Source: FW021-bin31 sp964647485 (lineage in GTDB: Bacteria; Bacteroidota; Bacteroidia; Chitinophagales; Chitinophagaceae). Taken from it: a stretch of 64,000 bases of DNA. The stretch lies in the NCBI GenBank assembly GCA_964647485.1, contig CAZYHV010000006.1:62001-126000 (forward strand). The letters run 5' to 3'. Numbering within the stretch: the first letter of the stretch is position 1; every line of letters starts with the position of its first letter. This document shows positions 37,867 through 46,579 of the stretch, piece by piece. Both the position numbers and the translations under genes were made by a program. Under the pieces are notes generated by a model, which was not told the DNA's origin, ran no database searches, and worked only from the letters and a program-made list of their open reading frames with translations.

Positions 37867-37904
37867 TGTAAGAAGTGTGAGTCATCATGAAAGATGTTTT
37901 CTTT

Positions 37905-37947
37905 CCTGCTTTATTCATAAAATTTCCCTTGTTATGAATAAAGCAGG
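37905..37947 (+). terminator. Perfect 16-bp-stem hairpin between SusC/SusD pairs 3 and 4
   Basis: The left arm CCTGCTTTATTCATAA (37905-37920) and right arm TTATGAATAAAGCAGG (37932-37947) are perfectly complementary around an 11-nt loop. TTGTTGTTG follows the right arm. It lies 38 bp after the susD stop and 108 bp before the next susC. An intrinsic or partial terminator, or an mRNA-stabilising 3' structure that raises susC/susD pair 3 levels, are the main options. Confidence 0.7.
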
Positions 37948-38055
37948 TTGTTGTTGCTGATAGATATGAATAAATCAAAATGGAGTGGAAAAATAATAAA
38001 ATTATGCCGGTTGTAATATGGAATAATTGTAATTTTGACTATTAAAAAATAAAGT

Positions 38056-41000
38056 ATGAAAAACTGTTTATTCTCTACCAGGAGAAATTCATTAAAGGTT
38101 AAACAAGAAGGGCTTAAACAAGTAGTCTTCCTTGGTATGCTGTTTTTGTTTTTATTTGGGTATGCTGATCGCGGGGTGGCACATGCTACGAACGAAGAAA
38201 TTTCGAAAGGGGATTCTCCTTCTTCTTTTGAAAAGATAGAAACGGATCAGGAGGATATTGCCGATCAAATTAAAGTCAACGGAACGGTAACAGACAGTCT
38301 GGGAAATCCTCTGGTTGGCGTGACGGTCAAAGTGAAAGGAGAAAGTCAGGGGGTATATACTGATGAGGAAGGGAATTTCACTCTCACTGTTTCAGAAGAT
38401 GCAATTTTAGAAGTCTCCTATGTAGGGTATCAGCCAAAGGAGGTCCCTGTAAATGGAAAAACCTCTATTACAATAGTATTGGGCGCTAGTGTTTCTACCT
38501 TAAATCAACTTGTTGTAGTGGGGTATGGGAAACAGAAGAAGATAGACTTGACGAGTGCTGTAAGTACCGTTGATATGGAAGCTCTCCAAAACAGACCGAC
38601 ACAAAATGTGTTGCAGAGTCTACAGGGGACAGTCCCGGGACTAAATATTTCTCAGAATAATGGCTCTTTAGAATCGACTCCTTCCTTTGATATTCGTGGA
38701 ATTGGTACAATCGGGAATTCTTCTTCCAGTCCTTTGGTATTGATTGATGGGATGGAAGGGGATATCTCTTCTATTAATCCACAGGATATCAAGAGTATTT
38801 CCGTACTTAAGGATGCTTCGGCATCTGCCATTTATGGCAGTCGTGCTGCTTTTGGGGTGATTTTAGTGACGACAAAAAGTGGAAGTAAAGGAGGCATAAA
38901 AGTAAATTATAATAATAACTTTAGATGGTCCAAACCGCTTATAGTTCCTCAGCAAATGGATTCTTATACTTGGGCGCTTTATTTGAACGCAGCAAATATT
39001 AACAGTGGAAACAGTGCCTTTTTTAATCAAGATCACTTAGACAGAATAAAAGCCTACCAAGCAGGGGAAATTACGGATCCTATCATAAAGGATCCCAATA
39101 ATGCTGATCATTGGGCTGATGGATATGGTTATGGCAATGCAGATGTGGATTGGTATAAGGCGATGTATAGAGATTACTCGTTTTCTCAGGAACACAATGT
39201 TAGTTTGAGTGGAGGTGGAGAAAAAACAACTTATTACGTATCCGGTAATTATATGGGACAAGATGGGCTAATGAGGTTTAATCAAGATTTTAGAAAGAGA
39301 TATGGTGCAACGGTTAAAGTAAATACGGCCATTAGTGATTATGTAACAGCTTCTTATAGTAATCGATATATTCATGAAGGATATCAACGTCCTTCTAGTC
39401 TGACGGATGGGTTTTATCAAGATTTGGCACGTCAGGGTTGGCCTACATTGCCACTTTATGACCCTAATGGCTATTTATATAGTTCTCCCTCTCCGGCTTT
39501 GGGAATGGCTAATGGAGGAAAAGACAATACGCAGACAGATTGGGACTATCAACAACTAAAAATTACGATTAATCCTTTAGAAGGCTGGAATATATATGCA
39601 ATTGGTAACTATCGTTCCAAAGAGGTTTTCCGACATTGGGATGCGCAAAAATTATATAATCATGATGTAAATGGAGATCCTTATCTGTATTCCTCTAGTT
39701 CTAATGTATATGAATATGGATATAAGGAGAATTATTTTAATACAAATATTTATTCAGATTATAGTAGAGATTTTAATGACGTGCATCATTTTAAAATCAT
39801 GGCAGGTTTTCAAACAGTATATACTAAATATAGAGATGTTAGTGCCCAACGAGATGGTATTATAGTACCCTCAATATCAACAATAAATACGACATCGGGA
39901 ACGGATCCTGATGGAAATCCAATTACTCCGGAGGTAAGTGGTCAGTATCAAAGTTGGGCGACATCCGGGTTCTTTGGACGTTTAAATTATAATTATAAGG
40001 ATAAATATTTATTTGAGGGGTCTCTCAGATATGATGGATCGTCTCGTTTTCGGAGGGATGATCGATGGGTTTTATCTCCTTCCTTTTCGGTAGGTTGGAA
40101 TATAGGAGAAGAAGCCTTTTGGAGTAAGTTAAAAAAGAGTGTCAATAAACTAAAAATTAGGGCTTCTTATGGCTCATTAGGAAATCAAAATACGAACAAC
40201 TGGTATCCTACTTATGTTACGATGCCGATTGGAACAGCGAATGGCAGTTGGTTGGTTAATGGCTCTAAGCCGAATACGGCAAGTGCTCCGGGTCTAATCA
40301 GCTCGACCCTTACTTGGGAAAGTGTGGAAACGGTAGATGTAGGTCTTGATTTTGGATTGCTGAATAATAGGTTGACAGGCTCGTTTGATTGGTTTACAAG
40401 ATATACAAATAATATGGTAGGTCCGGCTCCCGAACTACCGGTGATCCTGGGGACGGCTGTTCCTCAAACAAATAATACAGATTTAAAAACGTATGGTATA
40501 GAGGCTGAAATAAGCTGGAGTGATCGTCTGTCTAACGGACTTTCTTACGATCTACACTTTAATGTTTCGGATAATCAGACGATTGTCACCAAATATCCTA
40601 ATCCCTCCAACCTCTTAAATACTTATATTCAAGGGCGGAAATTAGGCGAAATATGGGGGTATACAACCTTAGGAATAGCCAAAACTCAAGCTGAAATGGA
40701 CAAACACTTAGCTTCTCTTGATGGAGGACAAAGCTCTATTGGTTCCCAATGGAGTGCAGGCGATATTATGTATGAGGATTATAATGGAGATGGAAAAATA
40801 AGTAATGGTAAAGAAACGGCGGATGATCCGGGAGATTTACATGTCATTGGTAATAATACGCCTCGTTATCGTTTTGGATTTACTGCGAATGCTCGGTATA
40901 AAGGATTTGATATCAGAATATTTTTACAAGGAGTGATGAAAAGAGATATGTGGCAAGGTAGTCCCTTCTTCTGGGGGGTTACCGGTGCCGGGCAATGGTG

Positions 41001-41367
41001 GGCAACCGGCTTTGTTCAACATGAAGATTATTTTAGAGATGATCCGGATGATCCCATGGGTGAAAATGTGGATTCCTATTATCCTAGACCCTTGTTCAGT
41101 GATAAAAATGAACAAGTGCAAACGCGGTATCTGTTGAATGCAGCTTATATAAGATTGAAAAATCTGCAAATAGGCTATAGTTTGCCTTCTTCCTTTATTC
41201 ATAAAATAGGATTAGAAAACTTAAGAGTGTATATCTCCGGAGAGAATTTATGGACCGGTACTCAAATGCCGAAAATGTTTGATCCGGAAACTGTTGATGG
41301 TGGAGTTGGAGGTGATGTCTATCCTTTGCAGAAAGTATATTCTTGTGGACTTAGTGTAACCTTTTAA
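38056..41367 (+). CDS. SusC-like TonB-dependent importer (pair 4)
   Basis: A 1103-residue SusC protein with a signal-like segment (VVFLGMLFLFLFGYADRGVAHA), no STN domain, and an acidic spacer (about residues 53-70). The regulatory-like domain, TonB-box region NQLVVVGYGKQKK, plug signature VLKDASASAIYGSRAAFGV and a barrel ending in Val-Thr-Phe follow. It lacks a signalling domain of its own, so it is probably switched on by the sigma factor activated through pair 3. The linker region shares an 87-bp near-identical patch with the pair 3 gene although the barrels diverge, which suggests the two transporters take different fragments of the same glycan. Confidence 0.95.
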   Translation: MKNCLFSTRRNSLKVKQEGLKQVVFLGMLFLFLFGYADRGVAHATNEEISKGDSPSSFEKIETDQEDIADQIKVNGTVTDSLGNPLVGVTVKVKGESQGVYTDEEGNFTLTVSEDAILEVSYVGYQPKEVPVNGKTSITIVLGASVSTLNQLVVVGYGKQKKIDLTSAVSTVDMEALQNRPTQNVLQSLQGTVPGLNISQNNGSLESTPSFDIRGIGTIGNSSSSPLVLIDGMEGDISSINPQDIKSISVLKDASASAIYGSRAAFGVILVTTKSGSKGGIKVNYNNNFRWSKPLIVPQQMDSYTWALYLNAANINSGNSAFFNQDHLDRIKAYQAGEITDPIIKDPNNADHWADGYGYGNADVDWYKAMYRDYSFSQEHNVSLSGGGEKTTYYVSGNYMGQDGLMRFNQDFRKRYGATVKVNTAISDYVTASYSNRYIHEGYQRPSSLTDGFYQDLARQGWPTLPLYDPNGYLYSSPSPALGMANGGKDNTQTDWDYQQLKITINPLEGWNIYAIGNYRSKEVFRHWDAQKLYNHDVNGDPYLYSSSSNVYEYGYKENYFNTNIYSDYSRDFNDVHHFKIMAGFQTVYTKYRDVSAQRDGIIVPSISTINTTSGTDPDGNPITPEVSGQYQSWATSGFFGRLNYNYKDKYLFEGSLRYDGSSRFRRDDRWVLSPSFSVGWNIGEEAFWSKLKKSVNKLKIRASYGSLGNQNTNNWYPTYVTMPIGTANGSWLVNGSKPNTASAPGLISSTLTWESVETVDVGLDFGLLNNRLTGSFDWFTRYTNNMVGPAPELPVILGTAVPQTNNTDLKTYGIEAEISWSDRLSNGLSYDLHFNVSDNQTIVTKYPNPSNLLNTYIQGRKLGEIWGYTTLGIAKTQAEMDKHLASLDGGQSSIGSQWSAGDIMYEDYNGDGKISNGKETADDPGDLHVIGNNTPRYRFGFTANARYKGFDIRIFLQGVMKRDMWQGSPFFWGVTGAGQWWATGFVQHEDYFRDDPDDPMGENVDSYYPRPLFSDKNEQVQTRYLLNAAYIRLKNLQIGYSLPSSFIHKIGLENLRVYISGENLWTGTQMPKMFDPETVDGGVGGDVYPLQKVYSCGLSVTF
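38260..38346 (+). repeat. 87-bp near-identical patch shared with the previous susC (copy 2)
   Basis: Partner of 33236-33322, with a single mismatch. It starts at the GCCGATCAAATT boundary in both genes and ends at GGAGAAAGT, after which the genes diverge. Confidence 0.9.
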
Positions 41368-41375
41368 ATTAGAAA

Positions 41376-43376
41376 ATGATGAAGAAATATAAAAATAGAA
41401 ATTATGGCGTTTCATTATTCATTATAATGGGACTTATTATGGTTACTTCTTGTAATAAATTTTTAGATGAGAAACCATTATCAGAAATTACTCCTACTGA
41501 TTATTTAAATAATGCTTCCCAGTTGTCTGCCTATGCTGTTGGGCAATATCCCGCTGTGTTGCCCGGGCACGATCAATGGACTTTTGGGACTTTTGGAATA
41601 GATGCAAATACGGATAATATGGCCGCAATGAGTATGGATAATAAATATGCCCCTGGTTTGTGGCTGGTTCCTTCTACCGGAGGCTCCTGGGACTTTTCCG
41701 AGATTTATCAATTAAATTATTTCTTGGAAACGGTATTACCTAAGTGGAAAAATGGAACATTGACCGGTGAGGAAAGTAAAATTAAACAAGCAATAGGAGA
41801 GGTCTATTTCTTAAGAGCCTATGTATATTTTAATAAATTAATGGATTTAGGTGATTTTCCTATTGTAAGAAAAACATTGCCGGATAATAAAGAAATATTG
41901 ACAGAAGCTAGTAAACGGCGTCCGAGTACTGAAGTTGCCCGATTTATCATCTCTGATTTGGATTCTGCTGAAATGTTATTACAAGAGAGCCCAGACGGAG
42001 GTCGTAAGGATAGGTTGTCTAAAGTTTGTGCACAATTATTTAAATCTCGTGTGGCCTTATATGAAGGAACCTGGTTAAAATATTTTAAAGGAACTGCTTT
42101 TGTCCCTAATGGCCCCAATTGGCCGGGAGCAGAAAAGGATTACAATGCAAATTATGAATTCCAATCGGGTAGCATTGATAATGAAATAGATTATTTTTTA
42201 GGAGAATCAATGTCTGCGGCGAAAAAGGTAGCTGATGCTGTTCCTTTAGTGAACAATACCGGAATTATTCAATCATTAAATAATGAGAATCCTTATTTTA
42301 GTATGTTTGGAGCAGTAGATATGTCCGGATATGGGGAAGTCTTGCTATGGAGAGAATATAGTAAAGCCCTGGGCTTAACTCATAATGTGCAGGTATATGA
42401 AGAATTGGGAAATGATGGCGTCGGAGTGACAAGAAGTATGGTGGAGAGCTTTTTAATGAAAAATGGTTTACCTATTTATGCTTCCGGTAGTGGATACAAA
42501 GGAGATGATTCTATAGCTCTCTTAAAGGAGAACAGAGATGACCGGTTACAGTTGTTCTTAAAACAGCCGGGAGATACCAATGTGTTGGCGAATGCTGCCG
42601 AAGGGGATCATGCTACTGTGATTGAACCGATTCCTCAGATTTGGGTTTCTAGTGTGGAACAAAAGTATACGACTGGCTATGCTATTAGAAAAGGGCTTAA
42701 TTATGATGGAGCTCAAGCCGATAATGGAGGAGGATATACCGGAGCTATTATCTTCCGTGCAGTAGAAGCGTACCTTAATTATATGGAAGCAGAATACGAG
42801 AAAAATGGTTCCTTAGATGCAGATGCCCTCAAGTATTGGAAAGAAATTAGGGAAAGGGCGAAAGTGAGTACCGATATTTCCAAGACCATTGCGGCAACGG
42901 AGATGTCAAAGGAAACCCGAGATTGGGGAGCCTACTCTGCAAATCAGTTAGTGGATCCTACTTTATATAACATACGAAGAGAACGGAGAGATGAATTGAT
43001 GGCAGAAGGTCTTCGTTTTATGGATTTGAAACGTTGGAGATCTCTAGATCAGTTTATTAATAATCCGGGTCATGTTGAAGGATTTAAACTCTGGGGACCT
43101 ATGCAAAATTGGTATTCCGGAGACCAACTCATCTATGGTGCTAATAATGCCGATGCGGTAGTTTCTGATCCTTCCTTGGGAGAATATTTAAGACCCTATG
43201 AAATTCATAGTAATGCAACCGGTTATGATGGAATAAATTGGATCATGGCACATTATTTAAAGCCTATTGCGGCTGAAAATTTTACTATTACTGCAGAAGG
43301 TGGTGATCTATCTAGCTCTCCAATTTATCAAAATCCGGGTTGGTCTAAACAATCGGGAACCGGAGCAACAAATTAA
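41376..43376 (+). CDS. SusD-like glycan-binding lipoprotein (pair 4)
   Basis: A 666-residue RagB/SusD protein beginning 8 bp after susC. The lipobox is VTSC, followed by NKFLDEKPLSEITPTDYL. It has the IGEVYFLRAYVYFNKLMDLGDFPIV helix, the RRERRDELMAEGLRFMDLKRWR segment and a SusD-type end (SSSPIYQNPGW) with a short extra tail. The length is above the usual 500-600, suggesting insertions in the ligand-binding loops. Together with the SusC at 38056 it makes the second importer of the sigma-controlled block. Confidence 0.94.
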   Translation: MMKKYKNRNYGVSLFIIMGLIMVTSCNKFLDEKPLSEITPTDYLNNASQLSAYAVGQYPAVLPGHDQWTFGTFGIDANTDNMAAMSMDNKYAPGLWLVPSTGGSWDFSEIYQLNYFLETVLPKWKNGTLTGEESKIKQAIGEVYFLRAYVYFNKLMDLGDFPIVRKTLPDNKEILTEASKRRPSTEVARFIISDLDSAEMLLQESPDGGRKDRLSKVCAQLFKSRVALYEGTWLKYFKGTAFVPNGPNWPGAEKDYNANYEFQSGSIDNEIDYFLGESMSAAKKVADAVPLVNNTGIIQSLNNENPYFSMFGAVDMSGYGEVLLWREYSKALGLTHNVQVYEELGNDGVGVTRSMVESFLMKNGLPIYASGSGYKGDDSIALLKENRDDRLQLFLKQPGDTNVLANAAEGDHATVIEPIPQIWVSSVEQKYTTGYAIRKGLNYDGAQADNGGGYTGAIIFRAVEAYLNYMEAEYEKNGSLDADALKYWKEIRERAKVSTDISKTIAATEMSKETRDWGAYSANQLVDPTLYNIRRERRDELMAEGLRFMDLKRWRSLDQFINNPGHVEGFKLWGPMQNWYSGDQLIYGANNADAVVSDPSLGEYLRPYEIHSNATGYDGINWIMAHYLKPIAAENFTITAEGGDLSSSPIYQNPGWSKQSGTGATN

Positions 43377-43529
43377 TACCACAACAACCGGTAAACCTTT
43401 CTGAGGAAATAACGATTCCCGAGCGTTCTATCGTAACCTTGGTCGGACAGGTAGAAGAATAACAATTATGCATCTCCTTTCCGGGATATAAATATGAATT
43501 GTATCTTAGACGTTTAAAAAATAAACAAA

Positions 43530-45488
43530 ATGTCCATTAAAAACTTATTATTTACTTTAATATTATGGATGGGTTTACCGGTCATTGGCTTGTCTCAAAA
43601 GACTTTAGAAGTGCAAAGTCCCAATCAAGAGGTTGTTGTTTACCTGAGTATGCAGGAGGGGCATGCCTTTTATAATATCCATTACAAGGGTCAAGTATTT
43701 CTAGAGAATTCCCCCTTAGGATTAGAGACTTCCATAGGAAATTTTACAAAAGACTTGACAATCGTCGGTCATGCGGTAGACGTGAAGAAAGGGAGCTATC
43801 GAATGAAGAAATATAAAGACAGTCAAATTTCTTATGATGCCAATGAATTAACCGTTTCTTTGCTTAATAAAACAAAAGATACCTTGGAAGTCATTTTCTG
43901 GGTCAGCAATCATGATGTAGCTTTTTCTTATCGGGTAAAGGGAGCTCATGATCAGACCAACATTAAAATTTTCAAAGAGCATACCGGATTTAACCTTCCT
44001 GATGATGCCTCTATCTTTTTGTCTTCTCAAGCACGACCCATGACGGGCTGGAAAAAGACCAAACCCAGCTATGAAGAAGAATATTTATTCGATAAACCGG
44101 TAGGGACGCCTTCTAAATATGGCGTTGGATTTACCTTTCCCGGATTGTTTAAGTTACATAATCAGGAAGGATGGTTATTAATATCCGAGACCGGTGTAGA
44201 TGGTCATTATGTTGGTTCTCGCTTGGGAGAAGGGAATAAGGACGGCTTGTATAAACTTCATTTTCCACAAAAAGGAGAGAACAATGGAATAGGAGCTACT
44301 TATGTAGCACAAGCTCTACCGGCAAAGACTCCTTGGCGCACCATTACGTTGGGAACCACTTTAAAACCTATTGTAGAATCGACTATCGCCTTAGATGTTG
44401 TCAAGCCCCAATATCAACCTTCCTGGAATTATCAGTTCGGTCGCTCTGCCTGGAGTTGGATCGTATGGAAAGACGGCAGTATTAATTATGAGGACCAAAT
44501 AAAATATATTGACATGGCTGCCGCCTTGAATTTTCAATATGTATTAATCGACAACTGGTGGGATCAAAAAATTGGAAGAGGAAGGATGAAAGAATTGGTT
44601 GATTATGCAGCTTCCAAAGGTATAGGGATCCTTTTGTGGTATAACTCCAACGGATATTGGAATGATGCACCACAAACCCCTCAGGATAAGATGAATACAG
44701 CACTTGCCAGGAGCAAAGAGATGACTTGGTTAGAAAACATCGGGGTCAAGGGTATTAAAGTGGATTTCTTTGGTGGGGATAAACAGACTACCATGCAACT
44801 GTACGAAGATATCCTTGTAGATGCCGATAAACATCATCTGTTAGTTACTTTTCATGGCGCAACTATTCCCAGAGGATGGTTGCGGATGTTCCCCAATTAT
44901 GTGACTTCCGAAGCGGTTCTGGCTTCTGAGAATATCACCTTTACTCAAGAGCACATGAACAAACATGCGTTAAGAGCTACGCTGACCCCTTTTATCAGGA
45001 ATGCAGTAGGTCCTATGGATTTCGGGCCGGTCTTTTTGAATAAGAGACTTACTCGAGATCAAAAGGGAGGAGTGTGTCGCGTTACTACCGATGCTTTTGA
45101 ATTGGCGACTGCGGTGCTTTATTTCTCTCCCATTCAATATTTTGGATTGACTCCCAATAACTTAGAAGAAAAACCAAAATTTGAGCTTGATTTTATGAAG
45201 AAAGTTCCAACCACTTGGGATAAAACCCTTTATCTGGGAGGGCAGCCGGGGAAATATTGTGCCATTGCCAGAAGGAAAAATCAGACATGGTATGTGGCTA
45301 TCGTCAATGGGGAGAAAAAAGAAAAAGAAGTGACATTGGATTTGTCTATGCTGAAGAGCAGAGAAATACAATTAATTTACGATAAAGAAGGCTTGTCTGC
45401 CGGTCAAAAAGAAATTCAGATAGCCAAAAACAAGAAATTTAAAGTGCATCTCTTACCGGATGGAGGTGCTGTGATTGTTGGACACTAA
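43530..45488 (+). CDS. GH97-family retaining glycosidase (alpha-galactosidase or beta-L-arabinopyranosidase type)
   Basis: A 652-residue secreted protein (signal ending GLSQ) with the N-terminal beta-sandwich, a TIM barrel starting near RSAWSWI, and a C-terminal beta domain, the complete GH97 layout. In GIKVDFFGGD, Asp412 occupies the place of the catalytic nucleophile of the retaining branch, and Glu461 in VTSEAVLASE is the likely acid/base. The inverting, SusB-like alpha-glucosidases lack this Asp. Known retaining members are alpha-galactosidases and beta-L-arabinopyranosidases, and both fit an arabinogalactan substrate. A 153-bp gap separates it from susD, after which genes run closely together to 54701. 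Confidence 0.9.
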   Translation: MSIKNLLFTLILWMGLPVIGLSQKTLEVQSPNQEVVVYLSMQEGHAFYNIHYKGQVFLENSPLGLETSIGNFTKDLTIVGHAVDVKKGSYRMKKYKDSQISYDANELTVSLLNKTKDTLEVIFWVSNHDVAFSYRVKGAHDQTNIKIFKEHTGFNLPDDASIFLSSQARPMTGWKKTKPSYEEEYLFDKPVGTPSKYGVGFTFPGLFKLHNQEGWLLISETGVDGHYVGSRLGEGNKDGLYKLHFPQKGENNGIGATYVAQALPAKTPWRTITLGTTLKPIVESTIALDVVKPQYQPSWNYQFGRSAWSWIVWKDGSINYEDQIKYIDMAAALNFQYVLIDNWWDQKIGRGRMKELVDYAASKGIGILLWYNSNGYWNDAPQTPQDKMNTALARSKEMTWLENIGVKGIKVDFFGGDKQTTMQLYEDILVDADKHHLLVTFHGATIPRGWLRMFPNYVTSEAVLASENITFTQEHMNKHALRATLTPFIRNAVGPMDFGPVFLNKRLTRDQKGGVCRVTTDAFELATAVLYFSPIQYFGLTPNNLEEKPKFELDFMKKVPTTWDKTLYLGGQPGKYCAIARRKNQTWYVAIVNGEKKEKEVTLDLSMLKSREIQLIYDKEGLSAGQKEIQIAKNKKFKVHLLPDGGAVIVGH

Positions 45489-45496
45489 GCGTACTA

Positions 45497-46558
45497 ATGA
45501 TGAAGAAGAAAAGAAGAATAAGAGGGTGTTGCATGGGACTGTTTTTACTCGTTTTAGTGAAAACGGGTAAAGGGGAAGTTGTTCCCTCTTTTAATATAAT
45601 TCATCAAGCAATAACGTCTAATATTGACCTTATAAAAGGAAGTAAAGTAGCCCCTCAACCTATTGATTCCATTCGTTTGAGTGATCCTTTTATATTGGCC
45701 GATAAAGCTACGCATACCTACTATATGACCGGTACCGGAGGGCTCTTATGGAAAAGTAAAGATTTACAAAATTGGACGGGGCCGTTTCAGGTGGTGGACA
45801 TTGATTCCTCTTCGTGGATGGGTGCCCATCCGGCTATTTGGGCAGCTGAAATACATCAATATAGAGGGAAGTATTATTATCTTGCTACTTTCACGAATCA
45901 TCATATTGTTATAGATACGGTAAAAGGCCGACCTATTTATAGGCGGGCGAGCCAAATTCTGATGAGTGATAACCCGATGGGACCCTACCATCTTTTTGGA
46001 GATTCGACAGACCTTCCCGCCGATTGGTCCACCTTAGATGCTACCTTTTGGGTTGAAAAGGGGAAACCTTACATGATTTATTGTCATGAATGGTTACAAA
46101 ATTGGAATGGTACAGTAGAGAAGATTGCCTTAAAACCCGATTTGAGCGGTACAAGCGGGAAAAGGGATATCCTTTTCTTCGCCAATGAATCCCCCTGGAG
46201 CAAAGAAAAAATAGGAGGGCGCGTTGAACCCAATAGGGTGACAGATGGTCCTTATGTTTTCCGTACTGAAACAGGAAGTCTGGGTATAATATGGACCAGT
46301 TGGATTTTTAATAAATATACACAGGGAGTAGCTTATTCTGATGATGGTACCTTAGAGGGAAATTGGATACAGCAAAAAGCACCTATAACTCCTCCGAATT
46401 TTGGACATGGAATGTTATTCCAAACTTTTGAAGGGGAGTGGTTGATGTGTGTACATAGGCATAAAAAAGTAGATGGTCATACCGTTCGGATTCCTCATCT
46501 TTTCCATGTTGATCTTTCAGGAGATCGGTTGAAGGTGGGGCAACCCTATCATCCTTAA
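45497..46558 (+). CDS. GH43-family glycosidase with TDGP variant at the acid position
   Basis: A 353-residue secreted protein starting 8 bp after the GH97 gene, with a signal-like N-terminus (CCMGLFLLVLVKTGKG). GH43 motifs present are RLSDPFIL (base Asp), WAAEIHQYRGKYYYLATF and STLDATFWVE (pKa-modulator Asp). At the place where most GH43 enzymes have a Glu general acid, the sequence reads VTDGPYVF, with Asp. I recall this TDGP form from one GH43 clade, so it may be a clade trait instead of a lost residue. The likely role is removal of arabinofuranose or a related sugar from imported oligosaccharides in the periplasm. Confidence 0.82.
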   Translation: MMKKKRRIRGCCMGLFLLVLVKTGKGEVVPSFNIIHQAITSNIDLIKGSKVAPQPIDSIRLSDPFILADKATHTYYMTGTGGLLWKSKDLQNWTGPFQVVDIDSSSWMGAHPAIWAAEIHQYRGKYYYLATFTNHHIVIDTVKGRPIYRRASQILMSDNPMGPYHLFGDSTDLPADWSTLDATFWVEKGKPYMIYCHEWLQNWNGTVEKIALKPDLSGTSGKRDILFFANESPWSKEKIGGRVEPNRVTDGPYVFRTETGSLGIIWTSWIFNKYTQGVAYSDDGTLEGNWIQQKAPITPPNFGHGMLFQTFEGEWLMCVHRHKKVDGHTVRIPHLFHVDLSGDRLKVGQPYHP

Positions 46559-46579
46559 AAGAGTTTAAAATAGTAAGAC

